A DNA stretch of 64,000 nt from Doryteuthis pealeii (lineage: Eukaryota; Mollusca; Cephalopoda; Myopsida; Loliginidae), in contig CM042151.1 of NCBI GenBank assembly GCA_023376005.1, forward strand, positions 82,245,492 to 82,309,491, in the 5' to 3' direction. Positions 36,520 through 46,879 of the stretch are shown piece by piece. The position numbers were made by a program, and so were the translations under genes. The notes under the pieces are model-generated. The model had not been told where the DNA came from and did not search any database. It saw only the letters and a program-made list of their open reading frames with translations. Every line of letters starts with the position of its first letter. The stretch's first letter is position 1.

Positions 36520-38313
36520 ATGTAAACATTCTAAAATATTGAATTTTTATTTATGACACCAAATTTACGTAACAACATTCTTTAATTATATTTCATTAGC
36601 TTTTCTAATAGAAAAACAATAACATCGTTTTTCTTTTACGTTTCAATAGCAAACGTAAAATTAAGATTCAACATTTGTTTTTAAATAGCTTAAAGGAAAA
36701 CAGTAAACAAATTATTCATTAAAATATTAAATTTCTTCCATAAATATTTTTTATAAAAACAAAATCACAGACAAACATATTAAAATAACTTTGATAAAAT
36801 AATTTCTATAACTGATACGGCCTACATTATTGATGGGGTAAGAAGAAGGGGGTTGGCAAATGAAAAGATCCCTGCAAATACACTCGGGAAACATTATACA
36901 CAAACCTGCTCGCTACAAAACTGTGTTTTAAAAAAAGTTTCTCCCCTCTAGTATTTATATGAAAATTACCTTTTTTAACCGGTCGTGAGGGTAGGTATTA
37001 TCTCCTCCCCACCAAAAAACATCACTCTAAATGGTAAGAGGGAGATATAACGTATATAAACTATGAATCCATTCTTTTGTCCCTTTTGTGAAGCCTAACG
37101 TGGTAGCTCTCCGAAGAAAAAGATGCACCACTTACTGTAAGATGACCATGTAATAAAACACCGTGTATACCATCTCCCTTGTAATACTTCATTTAAAATA
37201 ATGGAATACCTAACGTAACACTAGTGCTTTGTGACGTATATGACGATTCGAAACGGTAAAGAATATATCAAATAATATCGTGACTTGCAATTGAATACGT
37301 TTTCTTAAGATAAAACTCTTTAAAAATAATATTCATCCTAATTTTAATTCAACTGCTAATTTAGATTTTATTATTTTTCTGCCTTAAAACTTACTACCAT
37401 AAATGTTTCCTCACACTTTTTGTCAATTGAACATTACGTTTTGCGAGGATTCTTGAAATAGGATTAATCTGTTAAATGATAAAATTCACATTCTCTATAA
37501 TCAACAATTTGACTTCTGATATTTTAATTAAAAAACATCAGTGCTCCGAACTAACGCAAATTTTTTGGAGAGGGGGGGGGGTAGAGCTTACAATGATCCC
37601 AATTCAATAATCCCTTTAAATTTTCTCAATTATATATTACTAAAGGAAAGAAATTCTTGTTTTATTTAAAAAAATGGAATATACAATAAGAATGAATAAA
37701 AAGAAAACGTCTTCAGCATAAAATAACCCAAGGGTTGACATTCTGTAAAATCCATAAAACCAACAAAATGAAATATTTTATGTATCAAATATCTACAAAC
37801 ATTTTAGACTTTTTTTAAAAAACTGGAAGTGTATTTATTTTCAAATTGGAAAAATAATTACGCTTAAATGTTAAAAGAAAAAACAAAGCCTGTCCATAAT
37901 ATGAATTGAATTTTTAAGCTTAGTAAAAAAAATTAAAGAATTTTTGTCAATCAAAAATCTGAATACGATATGATAGCCTTTAATTAACTAAAAATGTTGC
38001 CATTTTTTGTCCGGTGCGGAGGGGTGATCAAATACAAGACACACCTGAAAAGGGATGTAATTCATGAAGATCAAAGCAACCAAGATGTAGATATGAGTTA
38101 CAATAAATAAATCAATGATTGGAAACAATTGAAGCATTCAGATATTATAGTGAATTAATTTTAGGGATCACTGGTTAAAAGCGTCTTATTTTGTTGCTCT
38201 GATATATGTTCTATATATTGAATATATATTTATATGTATATGATTATATTTATTTCTATATTTAGTATTTATTTCAATATATATTTATGTATATATAATT
38301 AGAAAATAGATTG

Positions 38314-38362
<49 letters not shown>

Positions 38363-38460
38363 TTAATTATATATTTCATGTACTAAATCTCAGTACAGTT
38401 GATTGATAATATTTTATGATTTACATTTCAAATGAAACGGACGGTTTTCGAGACAAATTT
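36520..38460. other. Intron of gene C, first part, no gene seen
   Basis: Aligned with the A and B introns. Includes the shared block near 36840-37190, a G-run near 37565, and a (TA)n tract at 38316-38359. Confidence 0.5.
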
Positions 38461-38469
38461 CTTATTTTA

Positions 38470-38820
38470 CATCCGTATAGAAGTATCATCATATCACATA
38501 AAAATCATTAACATAAATTTCCGTATAGAAGTATCTTATCAATATATTTTCCTTACGCATCATATTATAACACATAAAAATCATTAACATAAATTTCCGT
38601 ATAGAAGTATCTTATCAATATATTTTCCTTACGCATCATATTATAACATAAAAATCATTAACATAAATTTCCGTATAGAAGTATCTTATCAATATATTTT
38701 CCTTACGCATCATATTATAACACATAAAAATCATTAACATAAATTTCCGTATAGAAGTATCTTATCAATATATTTTCCTTACGCATCATATTATAACACA
38801 TAAAAATCATTAACATACAA
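38470..38820. repeat. ~76-bp tandem repeat, one partial and four full copies
   Basis: The unit runs from 'aaatttccgtatagaagtat' through 'ccttacgcatcatattataa' to 'aaaatcattaacat', with starts near 38515, 38591, 38665 and 38741. A (15700) and B (27585) hold a single unit, so the array grew only in C. It is intronic. Confidence 0.85.
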
Positions 38821-39270
38821 AAGATATTATGAACGTTCATATCAAGAGCCATTATGGAAAGCAAATTAAATTTACCCCTTCCTCTCTTTCGTGTATTAAC
38901 CAGAGCCACAATAGCATAATTTGGGTGGTGTAGATTTCGAAAAGTCGGGAAATTTCATTCAAATCCCTTCTAAAAATAAAAATAGAACTTTTATGATATC
39001 AAGTAATTCATCCCAAATGAACAAACGGCAGAAGAAATACTTTATAAAATGGGTAAAATCGTATAAAGAATAAATTAACAAGAACATCATAATTATAATG
39101 TGATATTTAAACCGTCAATCACTTAACAAACTCCCATATAAAATACATTGCAAACGTTGAAATCAAAAGTAAATCGAAAATCAAACTCTGAATTACTACA
39201 TTACATTCGTACATTCTTAATATAACAAGAAAAAGAAAAATTTCAAATATATATGAATGATAAATTACAT
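38820..39270. other. Intron of gene C, last part, no gene seen
   Basis: AT-rich, aligned with 27660-28230. The 64-residue frame at 38715-38909 is a by-product of the tandem repeat. Confidence 0.5.
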
Positions 39271-39300
39271 AGAACTCACCTATTTCTGTACTCTCAGCTG
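39271..39300 (-). other. Splice donor of the 5' exon, gene C
   Basis: Minus-strand G|GTGAGT with exon end at 39280. It is the same donor as in B. With the acceptor at 36068 the intron is about 3.2 kb, shorter than in A and B. Confidence 0.6.
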
Positions 39301-39838
39301 ATGGTAATTTTCAAAGAATGAATCAATTTGATATAATTCCGAAATATATGTTAGTAAAAATGAAGTACAGAATATTATACTGGCTAAATATTACGGGGGA
39401 GTAAGATACTTTTACATGGACTTTCTCATTACTTCCCACGATATTATTCAAGTCTAACGTTTAATATTTTTTAAATAAATTTTACTACAAAAAATACGAA
39501 TTCCCTGTATGGCATGAAAAAGTTGGAAACTCTGGTAAACCAGGGTACGCGAGTTCGTTCCTTACTCGTACCATTTTTAGCATCCAAAAATGGATAATAT
39601 TGAGAAGATTTAAGATCATCTATGTGTGGAATATTTCATAGGGTTAACAAAAGCTACAAGGACTTTTGAGATATTTCTCATGACAAATATCCTGATTGAC
39701 AAGTTTAAAAAGGATAAACGATTTTTGAAACATTTTTAAGTATGAATATATCAGTAAAAATATTGAAAAAATAAAGACATGGATGCAAATATAAAAAGGA
39801 ATTAAGTGTGAAGACATTTTCTAGTTCTATTTTTTATA

Positions 39839-39900
39839 TACAAGGTGTGCCAAAAAAGTGTCGAGATTTTAAAAAAAAACTTTTTTTACACACCTTGTTT
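39839..39900. repeat. Short inverted repeat ACAAGGTGTG...CACACCTTGT
   Basis: 'acaaggtgtgccaaaaaagt' is followed after about 15 bases by 'actttttttacacaccttgt'. It stands at the left edge of a ~2.6-kb block (to about 42440) absent from A and B. It could be a terminal repeat of a DNA transposon or a hairpin at a retroelement end. Confidence 0.5.
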
Positions 39901-41450
39901 CTGAAAAAGAATTAACGTTCCATTCATTGTTCATTTCTATCTTGGTAAATACATCTTCAAACTCGGCACTTTTATGATACATCTTGTAGACCAAAGGAAA
40001 TATCTCACCACTGACGGCTTCTTTATTTCCCGAATATTTTACGTCCTCGACCAGCAACGTGGTTTATTTTATCAAAGTTTCGATCAAGTTTTTCCCTTGG
40101 CCTGGAAATTATAAAACTTGTGATATCTGTTACACTTATTGCATCTCGGGATATTCCCTGGTTTTTGTGGATATTATTTTCATTCTGACTCTTTTATTGT
40201 CTTATATTCTGTTACCACATAATTTGATAGACTTTTCTAAACTGGGGTCTTCTCTCAGTTGTAGATGTTCTCATAAGGCCTTACTTCTTAGTCCAATAAC
40301 TAAGAGGTCTCTTATTTGGTTATGTTTTTTAGGGGAGTCACTGTTTTTACCAATGCATATAATCATCTGATGAATTACTCTAGGGTCTGCGAATTTTCTT
40401 TTCATAGGTGTATTTTACCAAATAAATTTACCCTCGGCCTGATTGAAAAAGATTTACCAAAAATCAAGGAATTATCTAATTTTAATGGAATTTTCAGTGT
40501 TGATTTATCAATGAATGAATTTTATAATGCATCAGTTATTTTATTCCAAAACTTTCTGGGTTTTCCCTTGCTAACTTACCTTTTACTCCCCGTTATTTTT
40601 AGGGTGCAAAATATCGGTGGGATTATGTACTATTGCAACTTATTACAGTATGAATGAAAAGACAAAAGACCGAATGTATGAATAGAAGAAAGAAAAATTA
40701 AAGGAACTACTTTGGTGAAAAATAAGTATCAAAAATTGGAAAAGTAAATGTAACAAAATAATTTTTGGAGATCTTTTTTACTCTGTTGTTTAAGTATATA
40801 ATTGCATATTATAATTGAAAAAAAATTTACGTCGATATTTGTTCTGTTTAAAAAGGTATGGATCTAACTTTTCAAATGAGTTTTACACCAAAATTATTTG
40901 ACAACAAAAATAAAGTAGACGAGTTATTAATTGATTTTGTCTGTTTTTAGAATCTAATAATATGAATTTTGAAACTTAGAATTAGGCGTTTTATATTTTA
41001 GATATATTCTATCTATCAACTGTTGTTTTAGACGCAAATACGGGTGTTGTTAATTGTAATATCTATTTTAAAGAATTTCAATTTATTTACATTGAATCAA
41101 TTTGATTGACACTATTCAATAATTTTAAAAAAAAGAATTAGTTGATTAAAATGTCAACACAGACAATTTTATAAAAATTAGATAATTTCCGTTTTTTTTT
41201 TATCAATGGCGGTCCTGCGTAAGAGAAGAGGTCACGTGAATTTTTCTACAGACAATTCTGTTTGTAAACAAAACCCACATGAATTTTATAGAGTTTAAAC
41301 CAAAAAATAATTTCATTTAAAAGTTATTAATTTTTCTGTACATATTTCACTTAATTTTTTGATTTCTAATAATAAACTATTATAATTTCTAAAATCTTAA
41401 ATTAAGTAGGAGTTTTAGTCCGTAAAATACTTCAAAGCGCCATTTTTGGT
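39900..41450. other. Segment-C-specific insertion, unrecognised
   Basis: AT-rich block without a counterpart in A or B. A minus-strand frame at 39869-40057 (LLVEDVKYSG..., acidic) looks less random than the rest, but its upstream part is closed by stops and no domain is recognised. It may be decayed retroelement coding sequence together with the gag remnant to its right. Confidence 0.35.
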
Positions 41451-41454
41451 CAAA

Positions 41455-41625
41455 TGTTCCGAATAATTCAAAGTTAGATATGCATTAAAAATAAATTACA
41501 TATGTAATATATTTTACTGATGCTCATTATGTTACTACTTTTTGTCTTAGACATAAATTTGACCTTTAATAATCGATTTGATTAATTTCAATTCGTTTTT
41601 AAAATGAAAATGAGTCAACATTTTG
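41455..41625 (-). repeat. Interspersed repeat adjoining the gag remnant
   Basis: Minus-strand match to 31372-31545. It starts directly after the last recognisable gag codons, so it is probably the untranslated end of the same old element. Confidence 0.55.
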
Positions 41626-41980
41626 GCAGACCCTAAATTACTCTATCGGTTCTCCATCCTTTCGTGTTCTTACGTAAAATTTTGCGCGCCCATGGATTAT
41701 ATTTTTTTCGGCATGAAATATGGATCAAAGATGCTTAAAATCACGTCGAAATTCTTTTCTTCTTCCTCTTTCTTAAAGGACAACGACTTATATATTTTTT
41801 CGGATTCTGTTCATATACAATATATCAATGTTCTTATTTCGGTTTCTGCTGATTTATTCAATTACCTACGAAGTCATTCTGTAACGTTGGAATCTCTGGA
41901 ACTATCCTGACCAGTTTCCAAAGTCTGTCAATTCAAAGTTCTCTGAGGGTTTGTAATCTAAACATCCTTTTTTTTTCTTT
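41625..41980 (-). pseudogene. Ty3/gypsy gag remnant
   Basis: On the minus strand, in one frame interrupted by stops, are the landmarks of a Ty3/gypsy capsid: W..WFQRFQRYR-like near 41905, then TLIYC, then EKIYKS, then FDVILSIFDPYFMPKK. These correspond to the W..RFERFR, TLLYCMG, DI and FxxYFxPKxN positions of metazoan gag. Several in-frame stops make it dead. It is recognised from motif order only. Confidence 0.65.
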
Positions 41981-41989
41981 TTTATTTTT

Positions 41990-42405
41990 CTAGTAGTATT
42001 TTTTAAAAAGACGGATAAAAAGTGAAAGAAATTAAAAGAAAATATTTTAGAGGTGGATTTTCTTTTACTCATGGAATAAAAAGTAAAGAATAAAAAATAA
42101 ATAAAATAAAGTAAAAACAAAAACAAAAATATAGACAAAACAACCAACAAGTCATCTCGAACCGGGCCCAAATCCGCAGGTGGTAATTTGCTTTTTTAAC
42201 AGTCCCTTTCGATGGGGGATTACATTTCTTTGAGGTGGGTTTTGTTATTGGCTTTGACATCCTATCTCTCTAAAGACCTTCTCTTGAAGATTTTACAATT
42301 TAATAGTTATTCATTATTTTTCTGCTATTTATTTATTGAGGGTCAGTGTGTCCCCGTCTTTACAGATGGTCAACTATTACTTTATTATTGTGAATTTCGC
42401 ACGTG
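41990..42405. other. Unrecognised sequence beside gag remnant
   Basis: May include the 5' part of the same element (the minus frame ending at 42171 continues into gag words). Short hydrophobic frames are compositional. Confidence 0.35.
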
Positions 42406-42451
<46 letters not shown>

Positions 42452-42625
42452 ATATATATGTACAAAGAAATTTGAAAAACAAAGCGTTCCAAAAGTAAGA
42501 TGAATTTATTCATCAACGCATAAACCTTTCGATTTATTTAAAACCTTCATCAGAATAGATTATGGGGTGAAGAAATTCATGGGTGTTTTGTAGATGACAG
42601 GAGTTAGAATATATATATATATAGA
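42405..42625 (-). mobile_element. Small element with hammerhead-like core between (TA)n tracts
   Basis: On the minus strand are CTGATGA (42547-42553), stem GGTTT...AAATC (42545 down to 42531) and GAAA (42530-42527), in correct order. It is bounded by (TA)n at 42409-42445 and 42608-42622. The inverted copy lies at 55745-55770. Same setting as the element at 11229. A Penelope-like or retrozyme origin is inferred. Confidence 0.45.
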
Positions 42626-43267
42626 GAGAGAGACAGATAGATAGAGAGAGAAAACACACTATATTACACCTTTGAAGGTTACCGACGTTTTTTTTACCTT
42701 ATCAGTACACCTCAGTATGCATTCCTTAAAAGAGGATTTCCAATGGAGTTGATCTATTTTTTGTTTCTAATATTCAACTTTAAAGACAGAATAGATTCAC
42801 CATTCGTCATTTAATCCGTTTCAAATTATTAACAAAGTGACACTTTCCCTTCCTATCCCAAAAGTACACGTTGGAATCTAAAGAAATTATCAGAGATTGA
42901 TGACAAATTGTATAAACATATAATCCATAAAAATCACTATAAAAAGGGAACAGAAGTTTCTGTTATTTACCTAATTTACTGAAATTATTAATGAGTCAAA
43001 TTATTAATGACTTTTAATTGAATAAAAAAACTCTGTTAAAAAGATTTTTAAAAAACTTTAATTGGTTTATTTACATATATTTATGGGTACATACAGTAAA
43101 TAAAATGAAATTAAATCGAAATTTTAAAAAATAAATGTTAAAAAATGATGGTGGGGTTGGTTAAGATGAGATACGTGATCCTTTTTAAAAATGATTTAGA
43201 AATGTCTCTGGTCCATCGAATGTCAACTTCAGGATCTCCTTTGATGTAATTTCATATAATACGTTTA

Positions 43268-43453
43268 CTATTTCCTGTCGCAAGTCACCTTTCTTCTAAA
43301 TCGGTGTCCATTCTCATAAACACATCGAACCAGAATGCTCCACAAGTTTTCAATTGGGTTTAAATCTGAAGTAGTGGTCGGCCAGTTCATCGTCTGAGGT
43401 CCACAGAAGCCTAATTTTTGTAGGTACTCCGTAGTTTTGTGTGGTGAATGCAA
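43268..43453 (-). pseudogene. Tc1/mariner transposase remnant, segment C
   Basis: Same remnant as at 19989-20177 with few differences: HKTTEYLQ, GPQTMNWP and SDLNPIENLW are visible. Only the C-terminal part is left. Its presence at both the A-B and C-D junctions shows it predates the duplication of the gene pair. Confidence 0.85.
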
Positions 43454-43562
43454 AGGGACATTCTCTTCATAAATATAATGGTTCCTCTGAAAATGATTTT
43501 TTGTTTTTAGGGGAAATAAATCCAGATAATTTCTCTGAATGTTTGAGATGAGGCTTGATGAT

Positions 43563-43727
43563 TAGTATTACCTGCGTTATTCGGACTATTGTCCTCATCT
43601 TCATTGTTACCTGTACAACGTTTCGGTCGATATGCCCTCCAAAAAGGCCGGAAAGCATATCGGCCGAAACGTAATACAGATATCATTGAAGATGGAGACA
43701 ATAGTCCGAATAACGCAGATAATACTA
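43563..43727. mobile_element. Foldback element, two ~75-bp arms
   Basis: 'tagtattacctgcgttattc' at the left is matched by its complement ending at 43727. Internally 'acgtttcggtcgatatgcc' pairs with 'ggcatatcggccgaaacgt'-type sequence around 43640. It is inserted in the C-D junction; the A-B junction lacks it. The arms contain the GGCC...GAAACG half of the hammerhead-like motif at 31879, linking the two. Confidence 0.75.
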
Positions 43728-43779
43728 AAACTAGAGAAGCATTAAAAATTAGATTACATTTCCGTATAATTTTCTAGTT

Positions 43780-44332
43780 TTTGCTTTGCTGTTGGGTTTT
43801 AAAAGAATTTAGAGACGCATAAAAAGTGAAAGAAAAAAAAGGAAAAATAAACTTTTGAAGTGAATTTTGAGGTTAATGTAATAATAAGCGTTTTATTAAA
43901 AGAAAGGAAAATTAAAATCACATGAATCAAAGTAAAAAAAACAAATGAATGCAAAGAATACATTTTAAAGGATGAAAATAAAAATCATTGAAATGGAGTT
44001 TCAATGAAAAAGCGAAATTAATTAAACCTCAAAGGCGAATGAAATTACGTTTGAGATATTTCGTTGAAATTAAAATTCATTTAAATCAGATTTTTTTAAA
44101 ATTGTCTCAAGATTTCTTGCACATTCAATGAAAATTAGAATCAAAAGAATTATATTAAAAAAGGTAAAAATAATAAGTCGGTGAAGGATAAAAAACAGAT
44201 TGTTGATAAAAAAAAAAAAAGGAAATCAAGAAAGTATTTACAAAATAAATTAATTAACATTTTGCTAAAAAAATAATTTGAGAAGTATCAAACTAAACTG
44301 GAAATCAAGAAAAACAGTAATCAAAAATGTAT
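43780..44332. other. Left edge of segment D, no gene seen
   Basis: AT-rich block shared with 20450-21030 and 33230-33640. Confidence 0.5.
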
Positions 44333-45190
44333 TTACAAAGAAAATAAGTAAAATTCTGCTAAAAAAAAGCATTTGAGAAGTATCGTAATCAAGAAATTTG
44401 AGAGATTTTCTTCGTTCTGTGTCAATAAACTGGTGAGGTGTTGGTCATTAATATCTTCTAAGAGAGAGACATTTTGTATTTGTGAGTTAACATCTGTCTT
44501 TGTGATTGTTGATCTATTATTTTGTTCTGATAAACAATCATCTAAGGTCTTTGATTTCTGGTATTTGTAAGTATTTTCTAAGGGATTTTGCTTATGTGAG
44601 TTGGTATCCGAGTTCATGATTGTTGATATATTGTTTGTTTCTGGTAATGATTCTTCTAATGTATTCGGTTTCTGGAATTCAGGACTTACAAAACTTTCGC
44701 TGCTTTTCTTGCATATATTCTGCTGCTCTCCTGTATGTTTGCGTTTATGATATGTTAATGAGGAAGAATGTCTAAAGGCTTTGTGGCATTTTTCACATTT
44801 GAATGGCATCTCTCCTGTATGCATCCGTTGATGACACATTAAACTGTATTTCGAAGAAAAACCTTTGTCGCATATATTACACGTAAACGGTCTATTTGCT
44901 GTATGTGTCCGTTGATGATTTGCCGAAGTACCTTGCTTAGCAAAACTTGTGACATATCTTACATACAAATGGCCTCTCTCTTGTATGTGTGCGTTGATGT
45001 CTTGTTAAATTGCTTTGATTAGCAAAACTTTTATCACATATTTTACACATAAATGGTCTCTTTCCTGTATGTGTGCGTTGATGTATTGTTAAATTCCTTT
45101 GATCAGCAAAACTTTCATCTCATATTTTACACATAAATGGTCTCTCTCTTGTATTTTTGCGTTGATGAATTATCAATCTGCATTTCTGAG
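44333..45190 (-). pseudogene. Second zinc-finger array of segment D (D2), broken
   Basis: Begins inside a finger at about 45190 (PQKCRLIIHQR), continues through several C2H2 units, and has a stop near 45120 and a frameshift near 44950. It then has an open run (44333-44968) with two clean fingers ([19 protein letters not shown] and [19 protein letters not shown]) and a shortened tail. The tail lacks the LETN...coiled-coil half present in B. It is the downstream product of an internal duplication of gene D. Confidence 0.7.
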
Positions 45191-46098
45191 GAAAACTTCA
45201 AATGTCTTTGATTTCTGGTATTCATAAGTATTTTTAAAGGTGGCATCATTTTGCTGCTTTCCTTGCATATATTCTGCCTCTCTCCTGTATGTTTGCGTTT
45301 ATGATATGTTAAAGAGTAAGAATTCCTAAAGGCTTTGTGGCATTTGTCACATCTGAATGGCTTCTCTCCTGTATGAATCCGTTGATGACACATCAAACTG
45401 TGTTTCCAAGAAAAACCTTTGTCGCATATATTACACGTAAACGGTCTATTTGCTGTATGTGTGCGTTGATGATTTGCCAAAGTACCTTGCTGAGAAAAAC
45501 TTTTGTGACATAGCTTACATACAAATGGCCTCTCTCCTGTGTGTGTTCGTTGATGTCTTGTTAAATTGCTTTGATTAGCACAAATTTTATCACATATTTT
45601 ACACATAAATGGTCTCTCTCCTGTATGTGTGCGTTGATGAATTATCAATCTGCATTTCTGAGGAAAACTTTTGTCGCATATATTACATGTAAACGGTCTA
45701 TTTCCTATATGTGTGTGTTGATGGGTTATCAAAGTGCCTTCCTGAGAAAAACTTTTGTAACATATCTTACATATAAAGGGCCTCTCTCCCGTATGTGTGC
45801 GTTGATGATCTTTTAAATGGAAAGAATATTGAAAATCTTTGTTACATTCATCACATTTGAAGGGTCTCTCTCCTGTATGTGTGCGTTGATGACGTATTAC
45901 ACTGGATTTCCGAGCAAAACTTTTGTCACATATCTTACATGTAAATTGCCTCTCTTCTGTATGTTCGCGCATATGTTCTCTTAAATCTGATTCAATTGTA
46001 AAAGCTTTCCCAATTACAGAGCATTCAATTGCCATATTTTGTATATGTTTTCCTATATGAACTTTTAAGTTTCCTTTCAAATTAGAACTTACTGACAT
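45127..46098 (-). CDS. C2H2 zinc-finger protein D1 (323 aa, eight fingers)
   Basis: Starts MSVSSNLK like gene B. Residues 5-18 resemble half a finger, and 26-46 a finger missing its second cysteine. Fingers 1-8 follow at 28-residue spacing from residue 54 to about 270, each with both Cys and both His; finger 5 has ICAN in place of the usual SFAN. Predicted to act as a sequence-specific DNA-binding protein in the nucleus. After NICKESSK the frame passes into MPPLK... and then into out-of-frame finger sequence, a recombination junction with array D2 near 45190, so the last ~45 residues are not native. The B-type tail is missing. No effector domain is seen. Confidence 0.75.
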   Translation of the reverse strand: MSVSSNLKGNLKVHIGKHIQNMAIECSVIGKAFTIESDLREHMREHTEERQFTCKICDKSFARKSSVIRHQRTHTGERPFKCDECNKDFQYSFHLKDHQRTHTGERPFICKICYKSFSQEGTLITHQHTHIGNRPFTCNICDKSFPQKCRLIIHQRTHTGERPFMCKICDKICANQSNLTRHQRTHTGERPFVCKLCHKSFSQQGTLANHQRTHTANRPFTCNICDKGFSWKHSLMCHQRIHTGEKPFRCDKCHKAFRNSYSLTYHKRKHTGERQNICKESSKMMPPLKILMNTRNQRHLKFSSEMQIDNSSTQKYKRETIYV

Positions 46099-46360
46099 TA
46101 ATCGAATTTCAACACCTGTCCTGTGTGTGTATATTCAATCTTTTAATGACGAAATTTCTGAATTGTGAATATATCCAGTAATTTGTAACCGGTGACGTAA
46201 TATAAGATTTCTCCTCAATTCTCTTCCGTAATAATTCTGTTTTCACAATCCAACAATATCTTATGCGTCCGGCAATTCAATGTGTATGTATGCCAAATAT
46301 ACTGTTAAAAGTAAATCGGCAAATTATATTCCAATATGTAAAATTTCCTTGACGAAAAAT
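46099..46360 (-). other. 5' untranslated part of the coding exon, gene D
   Basis: Nearly identical to the B exon but shorter by a deletion that removes the 'acaggatcc...cacgtgag' stretch. Acceptor AG at 46361-46362 on the minus strand. The matching donor lies beyond the collapsed part of the assembly and is not seen. Confidence 0.55.
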
Positions 46361-46770
46361 CTGCAATCAAATAAACAAGGAAATTAAAAGATAGACAAAT
46401 ACATTATTTAAAATTATCCGAGAAAATGATAAAGATTAATGTTCAAAAACGAACTTTATTTATTTAGAATGATATGAGACCAAAGTTATAACGCATATTA
46501 GCTAACACTAAATCTATACTTTTGTGACCTCTAATGTGTTAGCTCTCCGACAAAGGATACATGTCCCTTCTTTTAAGATTACCATGTAATAAAACACGTT
46601 GCATACCCAGCTCCCTTGTCATTTTTCTTTTATAATAATGAAAATAACGTATAATCTCTTATCCCTCTGCGAATGTTTCTGGTTTACACAATAGACCCTC
46701 CTTCCCAATGATTGGTATTTGGCATAAGCAAACTGGACGCATGGAGTCTTGACTAGAATATGGTCAAACT
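46360..46770. repeat. Intron of gene D with retroelement end
   Basis: Near-identical to 23685-25045 in B apart from the solo LTR missing here. It includes the empty CATG target site near 46559 and the LTR-like 'gtaataaaacac.ttgcataccc' region. Confidence 0.5.
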
Positions 46771-46773
46771 ACT

Positions 46774-46877
46774 GGCGCTCCACCTCAGAAGCCAATACAA
46801 TCTCCTTGGTCTAGCGCTATTGAAAAGGGGATAGACTCCCTCGCTGACTGGTTGATACCGACTTTACTTTTTACTTT
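46774..46877 (+). repeat. 5'-truncated SINE insertion
   Basis: The 3' body of the SINE at 3029 ('ggcgctccacctcag', 'ccttggtctagcgct', 'accgacttta' and a T-rich end). Segment B reads straight through at the same point (near 25053), so the insertion is specific to D. No tRNA head. Confidence 0.7.
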
Positions 46878-46879
46878 AC

